From Acidobacteriota bacterium (GTDB lineage: Bacteria; Acidobacteriota; Blastocatellia; Pyrinomonadales; Pyrinomonadaceae): a stretch of 64,000 nucleotides of DNA. A program made the translations under genes and the position numbers. The notes under the pieces were generated by a model that ran no database searches, was not told where the DNA came from, and saw only the letters and a list, made by a program, of their open reading frames with translations. The stretch covers positions 620,001-684,000 of the forward strand of contig JAEWFC010000030.1 in assembly GCA_023389035.1 (NCBI GenBank), written 5' to 3'. This document shows, piece by piece, positions 17,086 to 24,947 of this stretch (positions are counted from its first letter, which is position 1; each line of letters starts with the position of its first letter).

Positions 17086-17235
17086 TTACTTTCCTCCGCG
17101 AAATCCAGAATAAATGAATGGAACGCCGAGCCGCGATCGGCTGCCGGAATTTGCTAGCTCCCAACCGAACCATGCGGCCGAGGCGTACAGCACGACCACA
17201 GCGATCCCAAATATCATTACAAGTGCCTTGAACAT
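17086..17235 (-). CDS. 49-residue single-span membrane peptide
   Basis: A small gene I read directly from the minus strand. It begins MFKALVMIFGIAVVVLYASA with one transmembrane helix and ends in a basic, glycine-rich tail (FIYSGFRGGK). An AAAGGTAG ribosome-binding sequence lies nine bases ahead. Its stop (17086-17088) directly abuts the DUF350 start and it begins 16 bases after the DUF4178 stop, so spacing strongly supports a real gene. I do not recognise a family. Confidence 0.75.
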   Translation of the reverse strand: MFKALVMIFGIAVVVLYASAAWFGWELANSGSRSRLGVPFIYSGFRGGK

Positions 17236-17251
17236 ATCTATCTACCTTTGA

Positions 17252-19180
17252 TCACTCTTCGCCGGTGCTGCCAAACATGCTCTCACTCCAGCGTTTCGAT
17301 TCGAACGACATTTTTCGTATAAGGCCAAGTGCGGGTATCAAGATCAGCACGATCAACGCACAGAAAAAATTTACTCCGCGGTTAACACTCTGTTCGACCT
17401 TAACCGTCACCGGCATCTGCTGCTGCCACTTTTCCCACGTACCCTCGATACGAAGAGTGTATTTGCCCGCGGGTAGCGACGACATGGTCGCATCCTGCGT
17501 CTGTCCGCCCTCGGTCCACGCTCCGTCACTGTCGGTTCCCGAGTAATATTCGATCGGAATATTTACCGATTCGACCTCCTGGCTATGGTCGTTTATCAGA
17601 TCTACGTCAAGGTCAGCCCAGGTATTGACCACTTGGGCATTAGCGGTAATGCGGACATTCCGATTCGCCTTTATGTCGAAGGCCTGGCTGAAAGCGACCT
17701 GCGGCGCCGCGGCTGTCGTCATCGGAGGCAGTACCATTTGCTGCGAAAGAGGCGTACTCGTTATACCGGAAAAAGGGATCATAAAGACCGCGACCACAAG
17801 TAAGGCTAACAGCGGCAAAGCACCCCAAGTGTAGTAAAACGAGCCTGTGAACGGCTGGTTAGGTGCCACGGACCACGGCTTGGGAAGATCGGATACGCCG
17901 AACGCCTGTTCGATCTGGGCATTGGTCATATAAACCCCGACGGACCAATTGATCTCATCGCGGCTGACTTCCTGCGAAAGCATCATCGGGGCAGCAACGT
18001 AATCGGTTGCCCGTACAGTCTCGCCCTGATTGACCCGCCAATAAAATTCGCCCTGAACATACCGCACCACCGCCGGGGCATCCTGAAAGATCTTAAACGA
18101 TCTGCCTTTGTACAAGGCGCTGGCTCCCGCAACCGCTGCACCCGACGCAGCGACCTCTGCCGGATTGACCGGCTCGACGAAGTTCCAGTGATTATCAGAA
18201 TGGACGAGCCAACGAAAACCTATGGTCGGTTCGTAGAGCAAGTACTCGTGCCAAAAATACTCGATTCCATCAATTCGCACGCTGCGCACAACGGCACCGA
18301 TGACCTTGAACTTTACGTCGTTAAAGGTGCCTTCCGCACCGATCGGCAGAACGAAAGCATGTGGCGACGGCGATGGGTCAAGCGACTTTAGGTATTTGAG
18401 ATTTCCCTGATTTACATCGAGAAGCGAGCTACAATTGGGGCAGGTCACGCGCTCGGCCTTGTCCGGTGCGATCAGGTTCAGCGGGCCGCCGCAGTTCGGA
18501 CAGCCCATCGAAGCTGCCGTCGTCCGCCGCGCCTCACGCGTCACCGGGCGGGCATTCGATAGGCCGATCTCGGCGAGAGTCACCTGGCTGCCGGCGAAAA
18601 CCCAGGGAGGATCATTGCTGTAATCGATCGTCGCAAAGGCGTTGTTTATGCCCGAAAGATCAGCATAATTGCTCCGCTCATTCGGGATCAGCTTATACGG
18701 TATCTCGCCCTGTGCTGCTACCGTGGTCGCTGTGCCCTTTTCCGTGACCATGAACGGCGTCGCGTTCGGTATCTCCGGTACCGTCGAGCCCACTTGCAGC
18801 CGATCGAAAGTCGGCAAGTCGGTCCCCTCAGGCAGCGGCAGATAGAACGTCATATAAAAACGTCCCTGTGCCTCGGCTAGCCAGCCGACCCAGCCATTGG
18901 AAAATGTCGCGTACCATTCGTCCCAATACCCGCCCATCTCGTGCTTCAGCTGGGCACGCCCGGTCAGTTCAAACCTCTCTCCCTTATAAACGCCTTTCAG
19001 TCCGACCGTGAGCGGAGACTCCGAATCAAATATCTCCGCGACCTTGCCCAGATCGTCGAGCCCGCGATCCGTCCTCGCCACCGCCGATCTGCAATACGGG
19101 CAGACGAGTACGATCGTCGATCCTTTCTTAAATTCTATCGGTGCAGCACACGAGGGGCAGTTCGCCTGTAGAACGCTCAT
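17252..19180 (-). CDS. DUF4178 protein with two zinc ribbons and membrane helices
   Basis: A 642-residue protein. Zinc-ribbon cysteines occur at the N-terminus (CPSC...CPYC) and again near 225-250 (CPNCGGPL...CPNCSS). Each is followed by a beta-rich DUF4178 module: VGLKGVYKGERFELTGRAQLKHEMGGYWDEWYATF, and PIGAEGTFNDVKFKVIGAVVRSVRIDGIEYFWHEYLLY. Two hydrophobic helices follow (ALPLLALLVVAVFMIPFSG near 455, FFCALIVLILIPALGLI near 610) around an extracytoplasmic beta domain, so the ribbons are cytoplasmic. Function unknown. It overlaps speD by four bases (ATGA), which is direct evidence for co-translation with AdoMet decarboxylase. Confidence 0.85.
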   Translation of the reverse strand: MSVLQANCPSCAAPIEFKKGSTIVLVCPYCRSAVARTDRGLDDLGKVAEIFDSESPLTVGLKGVYKGERFELTGRAQLKHEMGGYWDEWYATFSNGWVGWLAEAQGRFYMTFYLPLPEGTDLPTFDRLQVGSTVPEIPNATPFMVTEKGTATTVAAQGEIPYKLIPNERSNYADLSGINNAFATIDYSNDPPWVFAGSQVTLAEIGLSNARPVTREARRTTAASMGCPNCGGPLNLIAPDKAERVTCPNCSSLLDVNQGNLKYLKSLDPSPSPHAFVLPIGAEGTFNDVKFKVIGAVVRSVRIDGIEYFWHEYLLYEPTIGFRWLVHSDNHWNFVEPVNPAEVAASGAAVAGASALYKGRSFKIFQDAPAVVRYVQGEFYWRVNQGETVRATDYVAAPMMLSQEVSRDEINWSVGVYMTNAQIEQAFGVSDLPKPWSVAPNQPFTGSFYYTWGALPLLALLVVAVFMIPFSGITSTPLSQQMVLPPMTTAAAPQVAFSQAFDIKANRNVRITANAQVVNTWADLDVDLINDHSQEVESVNIPIEYYSGTDSDGAWTEGGQTQDATMSSLPAGKYTLRIEGTWEKWQQQMPVTVKVEQSVNRGVNFFCALIVLILIPALGLIRKMSFESKRWSESMFGSTGEE

Positions 19181-19560
19181 GCCTCACCCCCTGCGCTGCG
19201 CTTCAAGTCCTGGCCGGCTACCTCACCTCGCTCGATCCTGGTGACAGTCACGCTCTGTGCACCCAGGTCGGAACGAAGGTTCGCGTCCCAATCCCATTCA
19301 GGCCGGGTTTTGCAGCAATATAGATTAAAGGTAGCTGTGCCGTGTTCGGGGTATGTATGGCACGCGAGGTGAGACTCCGTCAACGCAATAAGTCCAGTGA
19401 CACCGCCTTCACCCGGAAAGCTGTGCCATATCGAATCGATCGTCTTCAGGCCCAGGTCGTCTACGATCCTCGCAAAAATCGAACGAAGCCCGGCCTCATT
19501 TCGCAACTCAGCCGGGTCGCAGCCCTGGGCTTCAATAAGCCATTCAGTTCCAACAATCAT
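19177..19560 (-). CDS. speD: S-adenosylmethionine decarboxylase proenzyme (prokaryotic class 1B type)
   Basis: Makes decarboxylated SAM, the aminopropyl donor for polyamine synthesis, using a pyruvoyl group formed by self-cleavage. The 127-residue protein has GVTGLIALTESHLACHTYPEHGTATFNLYCC, matching the SpeD core: cleavage is expected between Glu and Ser of TESH, with the HTYPE histidine and a downstream cysteine (YCC) as processing/catalytic residues. It is the first gene of the operon and overlaps DUF4178. A divergent gene starts 94 bases away, so the operon promoter must lie in 19561-19654. The C-terminus is slightly longer than usual. A role outside bulk spermidine synthesis is inferred from the membrane-protein neighbours. 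Confidence 0.9.
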   Translation of the reverse strand: MIVGTEWLIEAQGCDPAELRNEAGLRSIFARIVDDLGLKTIDSIWHSFPGEGGVTGLIALTESHLACHTYPEHGTATFNLYCCKTRPEWDWDANLRSDLGAQSVTVTRIERGEVAGQDLKRSAGGEA

Positions 19561-19654
19561 TCTGCAAACCTAACTTAGATACGATAAAACCCGGCAAGAT
19601 GTTTGAACATCTCTTTTATGCGGCGCGTAAAATTGCTTTTATTACGGACAAACT

Positions 19655-20581
19655 ATGCTGTCAGACAATATAAACAAAATTTTCTCGATTGTCATACCGT
19701 GCTTTGCTGCCGTTCTTTTCGGCTCTGCATGTGCTTATGCACCGGTCGCGGGCGGAACTGCTCCCGATCCACCCTCCGGATCTGATTTCACACCGTCTGA
19801 GGTCGTCGGCAAGATCGAGTCGAAACGCATTAAGGAAAGCAGTGGACTGGCGGTTTCCCGCTGTCAGGACGACGTGCTATGGACGCACAACGATTCGGGC
19901 GATGGTCCATACATCTTTGCATTCAACTCAAAAGGTAAAGATCTCGGCACATGGAAGGTCGCCAACGCCGAGAACCGTGACTGGGAAGATATGTCGATCT
20001 GGAAGGATAGTCTTGGGACGTGCTTCCTATATTTGGGAGACATTGGGAATTCAAACGACGGAAGCCGCGCTGAGCATACCATCTATCGAATTCCGGAACC
20101 CGTCGTTTCCGGCAAGCCAAGCGGGCAGGCAGCCGAGCCGGGAACCGCTATCGTCTTCTCTTATCCTGATACTCGTCGGAATGCCGAGACGTTGATGGTG
20201 CATCCTGAGACGGGCGATATTTACATCGTCACTAAAGAATCAAAAGGCCCGGCCGCGATATACCGCATCGGTGCGGGTTCTAACAAGGCCGAAAAGATCG
20301 GCGAGCTTTCGGTACCGGCGGGGCCGCCCGGAATTCTTACCGGCGGGGACATTTCGCCTGATGGAAAACGCCTTGTGATCTCCGATTATTTTGCCGCTTA
20401 CGAATTCGCGCTCGCTGATGGTGGTGAAGATTTCGGATCGATTTGGAAAGCTGTTCCGACCGTGATCGAGCTCGGTGCGAGAAAGCAAGGCGAGGCTATC
20501 TCATACGCGCCCGACGGTATGGCTATCTTTGCGACCTCGGAGAAGGTCGGTTCGCCGGTCATTCGAGTAACGAGGCGCTAA
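19655..20581 (+). CDS. Exported beta-propeller-like protein
   Basis: A 308-residue protein with an N-terminal hydrophobic segment (IFSIVIPCFAAVLFGSAC) that may be a lipoprotein signal. The mature part has recurring propeller-like strands: ESSGLAVSRCQDDVLWTHNDSGDGPYIFAFNSKGK, NRDWEDMSIWKDS, FLYLGDIGNSNDGS, TLMVHPETGDIYIVTKES, TGGDISPDGKRLVISDY and EAISYAPDGMAIFATSEK. The HNDSG and DWED patterns recur in uncharacterised secreted SMP-30/phytase-like propellers. No catalytic assignment is possible. Divergent from speD; a terminator follows. Confidence 0.7.
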   Translation: MLSDNINKIFSIVIPCFAAVLFGSACAYAPVAGGTAPDPPSGSDFTPSEVVGKIESKRIKESSGLAVSRCQDDVLWTHNDSGDGPYIFAFNSKGKDLGTWKVANAENRDWEDMSIWKDSLGTCFLYLGDIGNSNDGSRAEHTIYRIPEPVVSGKPSGQAAEPGTAIVFSYPDTRRNAETLMVHPETGDIYIVTKESKGPAAIYRIGAGSNKAEKIGELSVPAGPPGILTGGDISPDGKRLVISDYFAAYEFALADGGEDFGSIWKAVPTVIELGARKQGEAISYAPDGMAIFATSEKVGSPVIRVTRR

Positions 20582-20584
20582 AAA

Positions 20585-20613
20585 GCCGGCAGGAAATTCC
20601 CACCGGCCTTTCG
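20585..20613 (+). terminator. Terminator after the beta-propeller gene
   Basis: GCCGG / CCGGC stem with a short loop followed by CTTTCGTT; preceded by AAAA. It lies between convergent genes and may act weakly in both directions. Confidence 0.6.
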
Positions 20614-20629
20614 TTATCGACCTTGGTCC

Positions 20630-22258
20630 TTAGTCCTCGATAGAGAACTTTCCTTTGTTTTCGATGATCTGGCCGCTTACACGGTCCTTCGTCAGAACCT
20701 TAAGCTCATACTCACCCTTCTCAAGGCCGTCGGTCGGCAGAAGCCTTGCTAGAGTCAGCCGCTGGCCCGAATCGCTGAGCCCCGTCCAGTCCTCAGGTTG
20801 GCGAAGTATTTCCTTTCCGCCCTTCGTTAAAACATACTCGACGTCTACCGCCGGACGCAGAGTCGTCTGGTCGATGCCCGCATTGTAAACCTGGAGATAA
20901 ACGCCTACTTCCTGTCCGCGTTTGTAGTTGCCGGCCAGATTCGGAATGACCTTTGCATTGCCGATCACGAACATTCCTCCGATATCCGCCTCGCTTGTCG
21001 TACGAAGTTTCGAAGCAAGGATCATTGACGACGTCGAGAGCTTTTTGTCGTCATAACGCGGCACCGTGAAACCCTGATTGATCAATCCGCGGTTTCCTGT
21101 GACGACGTCGCGAACGACCACGTCCACCTTGTACGTACCGGGCTGAAGAGCAACCGCCTTTTGATAAACCGACTTGCGTTCCTGCGCGTCTGCCAGCTCA
21201 TCGCGCGTCGCGTACGTGCTGACGGCCTCTTCAAAGATTCCCGATCGCTTTCCGGAAACAGCCGTGATGCGTCCAAAGACATTCAGCTTTGCCGCCTGCA
21301 GTCCGCCTGCATCCTCAAACGACAATTCCTTGTTATCCGTCTGTACCGTAAACGTTACGATCACGCGGTCTTCCGACTGCCGGAAGAAATCGACCCGAAG
21401 ATCGAAATTAAGCGGGTTAGCGTCGATAACGCCTGACGTACCGCTCGCCACATCTGCCAGGTCGCTGAACTTGACTTGAGGCGGACGCTGCAGGTTCGCG
21501 ATCAGCTCGATGCGCCGGAAAGGCATATCCTGCTCGCGTTGGAATCGGTTATGATTATCAACTCCCGAGATACGTCCCGCACGATCTTGCAGGCCGAGCT
21601 GTTCGTCGAGTGTCATTCCCGCACCGGGGACCATCAGCAAAGCGTCTTTTTCGTTTGCATTTCGAGCGATCCGATATTCACCGCTGCCTGTCGGATCGAC
21701 AAACTCGATCTCGATGCCGTCGCCGACGCCCTCTAGATGGCGATAGAACCAGATCTCGAATGGGTAGGTCGATGTCGAACCGCCGCCCTCCCAGCTCGGC
21801 CGGTCATATGAACCGCCTGCAGGACGCGATTCGATAGAATCAGGTTTCCCCCACGCGATATACACGCGGCCGCGGTCAGTTTTCCATCCCGGAATACCGG
21901 AGGCAAACCGCTCATTTGCATAAGCAATACGCTCATAATACTCTTCGCGGTATTCGTTCTCTTCGGTATCGGGATTTGGATCGCGGCGACGCCAAAAGCT
22001 TTCGATGAAATTCTCACGCTCTTCATCGGTCTGAAGAGCGTTGAAAGCGCGGCGTTCCTCTTTGGTGATAATGTAAGCAACGTCGTTCGATAACCAGCGT
22101 TTGTATGCTTCTTTAAGCTCGGGCTTAACATTCCTGGCTTTATCGCTAACGTCCTGTGCGGGCGTAGCAGACGGTCTTTGAGCGATCGCTCCCGGACCGA
22201 CTGCAAGCACAGCAACGGACGCGAACGCGGCGTTCCTCAGCAAACTCTTATATGACAT
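20630..22258 (-). CDS. GWxTD-domain secreted protein
   Basis: A 542-residue exported protein with a signal peptide (NAAFASVAVLAVGPGAIAQ). The GWxTD domain spans about residues 45-170: YKRWLSNDVAYIITKEERRAF, NFIESFWRRRDPNPDTEENEYREEYYERIAYAN and GIPGWKTDRGRVYIAWGKPD, which contains the defining GWxTD sequence (GWKTD). The remainder is predicted beta-rich and includes FRRIELIANLQRPPQVKFSDL and Ig-like strands. GWxTD proteins are common in Acidobacteriota and have no established function. Downstream of a divergent or unlinked tat operon; probably transcribed alone. Confidence 0.88.
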   Translation of the reverse strand: MSYKSLLRNAAFASVAVLAVGPGAIAQRPSATPAQDVSDKARNVKPELKEAYKRWLSNDVAYIITKEERRAFNALQTDEERENFIESFWRRRDPNPDTEENEYREEYYERIAYANERFASGIPGWKTDRGRVYIAWGKPDSIESRPAGGSYDRPSWEGGGSTSTYPFEIWFYRHLEGVGDGIEIEFVDPTGSGEYRIARNANEKDALLMVPGAGMTLDEQLGLQDRAGRISGVDNHNRFQREQDMPFRRIELIANLQRPPQVKFSDLADVASGTSGVIDANPLNFDLRVDFFRQSEDRVIVTFTVQTDNKELSFEDAGGLQAAKLNVFGRITAVSGKRSGIFEEAVSTYATRDELADAQERKSVYQKAVALQPGTYKVDVVVRDVVTGNRGLINQGFTVPRYDDKKLSTSSMILASKLRTTSEADIGGMFVIGNAKVIPNLAGNYKRGQEVGVYLQVYNAGIDQTTLRPAVDVEYVLTKGGKEILRQPEDWTGLSDSGQRLTLARLLPTDGLEKGEYELKVLTKDRVSGQIIENKGKFSIED

Positions 22259-22386
22259 TATCGGTAAAACTCCTTTCAGGGCTCGCGAATTATCGGTGAA
22301 GATCTGGTTTTTCGCGCAAACTAAGATTTTAGACAGTAAACCTTAATTGTTCAAGATGATTTCGGGCCGACAAGAGTTGCTTTCCG

Positions 22387-23445
22387 TCAAGCAGCTTCCG
22401 CGTCTGTCTTTCGCCTCTGGCCAAAAACCCACGCCACCCCGATCGAAACCAGGTAGAGCACCATCATCGGAGTGGCAAAAAGCATCAGGTTCGGGATGTC
22501 GCCGGTCGGTGATACTAGTGCCGCAACTATAAGTATTATGACGATCGCAAACTTCCAGCTGCTTATCAAAAAAGATGCCGAAACGAGCCCGATCCGTGCG
22601 AGCACGTATGTCGCAGCCGGCATTTGAAAGATGAAACCCATCGCCAGCAGCACGATTGTCACAAAGTCCAGATAATCGCTCGCACGCAAAAGCGGCCGGA
22701 AATCCTCTGCAAGACCTAAAAGGTACTGCAGTGCAGGCGGCATAAGGATGTAGTATGCAAACGCGACGCCGATCACGAAAGAGACGGTTGAAAGAAGAAT
22801 AAACGGCGTCACATACGAGCGTTCGTGCTTGTACAATGCAGGCGAAATGAACGCCCATAGCTGCCACAGCAGGAACGGAACCGATAGGGCGATCGCAGAG
22901 TACAGTGAGACCGTTATATAGAGCTGAAAGCTTTCGGGTGCTGTAGTAACGATCAGCCGCTCGTCCGAGCCGACCGCGTTGTCGTCGCTCTGCAGGTCGA
23001 TCGGGAGTTTGGCTCCCCGAGGAATGACGACCGTTCCGGTGATCAGCGGTTCGTCCGTGTACAAACCGGGAACACCGGTCGTATCAGTTGCGACCACAGC
23101 GTTTACCGTCGTCCCAGGTTGGACGACGCCGGTGCCCAACCTTGTGATCCGGTCGAACATATAGCGTCCGATGTCGCCCTGCTTGAGATCGCGAAGAGGT
23201 ATCACGGCCTCGTTCCCGGTAAGCCCGATCAATGGGACCTCACGCCGTACTGCCTCGGAAAGCGCGTTGACGACCGGGACCGAAAGGAAATTATAGATCT
23301 CGCCAGAGAAATTCCAAGAGACAGCAAACGCGATCACCACTGCCACCGCCGAATAGACCAGCCGGCGACGCAGCTCATCCAGATGGTCGAGAAACGACAT
23401 CTGTCCGCCGTGGTCCAATGAATTTCTGGTCCGAAGCTGTTTCAT
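22387..23445 (-). CDS. tatC: Sec-independent protein translocase TatC
   Basis: Core receptor of the twin-arginine translocase, recognising folded proteins with an SRRxFLK-type signal. The motif MSFLDHLDELRRRLVYSAVAVV near the N-terminus is the classic TatC start, and about six transmembrane helices follow, with SAIALSVPFLLWQLWAFISPALYKHERSYVTPF in the middle. Unusually long (352 residues versus about 250), because an extra periplasmic segment of roughly 100 residues (EAVRREVPLIGLTGN...DERLIVTTAPESFQLY) is inserted between helices 1 and 2. The start at 23445 is used; 23400 (MSFLDHL) is possible. It ends the parA-parB-selD-tatB-tatC run. Confidence 0.93.
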   Translation of the reverse strand: MKQLRTRNSLDHGGQMSFLDHLDELRRRLVYSAVAVVIAFAVSWNFSGEIYNFLSVPVVNALSEAVRREVPLIGLTGNEAVIPLRDLKQGDIGRYMFDRITRLGTGVVQPGTTVNAVVATDTTGVPGLYTDEPLITGTVVIPRGAKLPIDLQSDDNAVGSDERLIVTTAPESFQLYITVSLYSAIALSVPFLLWQLWAFISPALYKHERSYVTPFILLSTVSFVIGVAFAYYILMPPALQYLLGLAEDFRPLLRASDYLDFVTIVLLAMGFIFQMPAATYVLARIGLVSASFLISSWKFAIVIILIVAALVSPTGDIPNLMLFATPMMVLYLVSIGVAWVFGQRRKTDAEAA

Positions 23446-23481
23446 CTAGGCGGCGTTACAAGGACTACCACAGGTTTCAAA

Positions 23482-23922
23482 TTACAGCCACGTACGCTTA
23501 TCGGAAAGGGGATCGACTGCCAGCTCGTGATCTTCCGGTTCGACCGTATTTTCATTTGCTGTTTTGTCGGACTTATCGGATGTCATTCGCGCAGCCTCAA
23601 ACCTGGCGGGATCGATCGAACGGATCTCAGGAACGGAAACGTCCGAGTGCAGCGCAGGCTTGTCACGCGGCACCGGCCGTTCAAGCTCCTTGTCGATCTC
23701 TTTTACCTTTAACGCCCTGCTCTCTTCTTCAAAATCGACCTCACGTTCCCAGGTCTGGCGAAACTCGCTGGTCGTATTCCGCAGGTCCGACATTATCTTT
23801 CCGGCTTTCCGTGCCATCTCGGGCAAACGCCGCGGCCCGAGAAAGATCAGGGCTACGAGGCCGATCAGGATCAGTTCCTGCGTGCCGAGCGATTCAAAGA
23901 TGAAAAGATGGATATTGATAAT
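23482..23922 (-). CDS. tatB: Tat translocase subunit TatB/TatA-like, non-canonical start
   Basis: TatA/B proteins form or gate the twin-arginine pore. Reading upstream from the first ATG of the frame gives ESLGTQELILIGLVALIFL followed by GPRRLPEMARKAGK, the canonical helix-hinge-amphipathic helix of TatA/B, then an acidic tail of about 100 residues. The whole helix lies before any ATG, GTG or TTG: the frame contains none back to an in-frame TAG about 24 bases above the first usable codon. The best start is ATT (23920-23922), seven bases after GAGG and sharing one base with the selD stop; CTG at 23925 is the alternative. Length 146 residues from ATT. Directly upstream of tatC. Confidence 0.85.
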   Translation of the reverse strand: MINIHLFIFESLGTQELILIGLVALIFLGPRRLPEMARKAGKIMSDLRNTTSEFRQTWEREVDFEEESRALKVKEIDKELERPVPRDKPALHSDVSVPEIRSIDPARFEAARMTSDKSDKTANENTVEPEDHELAVDPLSDKRTWL

Positions 23923-24944
23923 CAGATGACCTCGATCAGCTTGCCTCTAAACTCCGCGACACGACCGATCACCACCGACCCCGGAACCTCTGCAACAAAT
24001 TCATGTGCTGATGATTCACTAATACTAATTAGCAGCCCGCCTGCAGTTTGTGGATCAAACAATGCACTTTGCATATGGCCGGTCACGGTTCCATCGATCG
24101 CAACGGTGTCGCCAACGTAGACACGATTGTTGCGGTCACCGCGTGTGAGCATTCCATCCGCGATCAGTTCAACCACATCCGGCAACAGTGGAACTTGGCT
24201 AGATTCAATAGTTAGCGTCACTTCGCTGGCCTTGGCAAGTTCATACGCATGTCCCAGAAGGCCGAAGCCGGTCACGTCAGTGCAGGCATTAGCACCAAGC
24301 CGCACCATTGCACTTGATGCTTTTGCAGCTGACGTAGTCATCGCCGCCACCGCCGCGTCTACGGTCTCGGGACGTGCTACTCCGCGTTTAACGGCCGTGT
24401 TTATAGCCCCCGTGCCGATCGGCTTCGTCAGAATTATCACGTCCCCGATCTTTGCCCCTGCATTGGTGACCACCTTATCCGGGTGGACGACGCCGGTGAC
24501 CGCGTAACCGAATTTCATTTCCTGGTCATCCACCGAGTGCCCGCCGATCACCACGACATTCTCGTCGATCATCGCCTGCTGGCCGCCTGCCAGTATGTCT
24601 CCAAGCACATCCCAATCCCCTTTTTGAGGATAGCAAACTATTGACAGTGCCGAGATCGGCTTGCCGCCCATCGCATAAACGTCGTTCAGCGAATTAATTG
24701 CAGCCACTCGTCCATAAACGGCCGGATCATCCGCGACCGGTGTGAAGAAATCGACCGTCTGTACAAGCGCCAAGTCGTCCGAAAGGCGAAAAACACCCGC
24801 ATCGTCGGCTGTATCAAAACCAACGATCACATTTGAACTGTCCTGTTTTGGAAGCCTGCTCAAAACTTGAGCAAGGTCGCTAGGGGCGAGTTTCGCCACT
24901 CAACCGGCACATGCGACAGTTTCCGTTAAACGCTTTGCAGTCAA
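23922..24944 (-). CDS. selD: Selenide, water dikinase containing selenocysteine
   Basis: Makes selenophosphate, the selenium donor for selenocysteine and selenouridine. The conserved body is obvious: VIVGFDTADDAGVF, ALVQTVDFFTPVADDP, VVIGGHSVDD, VTGFGLLGHAYELAKAS and PQTAGGLLISI. An open frame from a GTG at 24899 starts too late and lacks the catalytic loop. Reading through a single in-frame UGA (24900-24902) to a TTG at 24944 adds the missing part, MTAKRLTETVACAGU, with U at residue 15 exactly where SelD has Cys or Sec, followed by VAKLAP with the catalytic Lys. AAGGAGGG lies eight bases before the TTG, and the TTG follows the parB stop by three bases. Total 340 residues, normal for SelD. 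Confidence 0.9.
24855..24875 (-). promoter_or_regulatory. Candidate bacterial SECIS element for selD
   Basis: Downstream of the in-frame UGA the transcript can form a nine-pair stem (one G-U) closed by a three-base GUU loop; the inner six pairs GCTCAA/TTGAGC are perfect. The loop begins 33 bases after the UGA, inside the range I recall for bacterial SECIS apical loops, and carries the expected leading G. A second small hairpin (GGCGA/TCGCC, loop AAC) sits directly after the UGA and is a weaker alternative. Confidence 0.6.
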
Positions 24945-24947
24945 CAG

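Noticed and set aside
24897..24899. SelD starting at the GTG directly after the UGA
   Set aside because: It would remove the catalytic Cys/Sec loop; the upstream extension matches SelD and has an excellent ribosome site.
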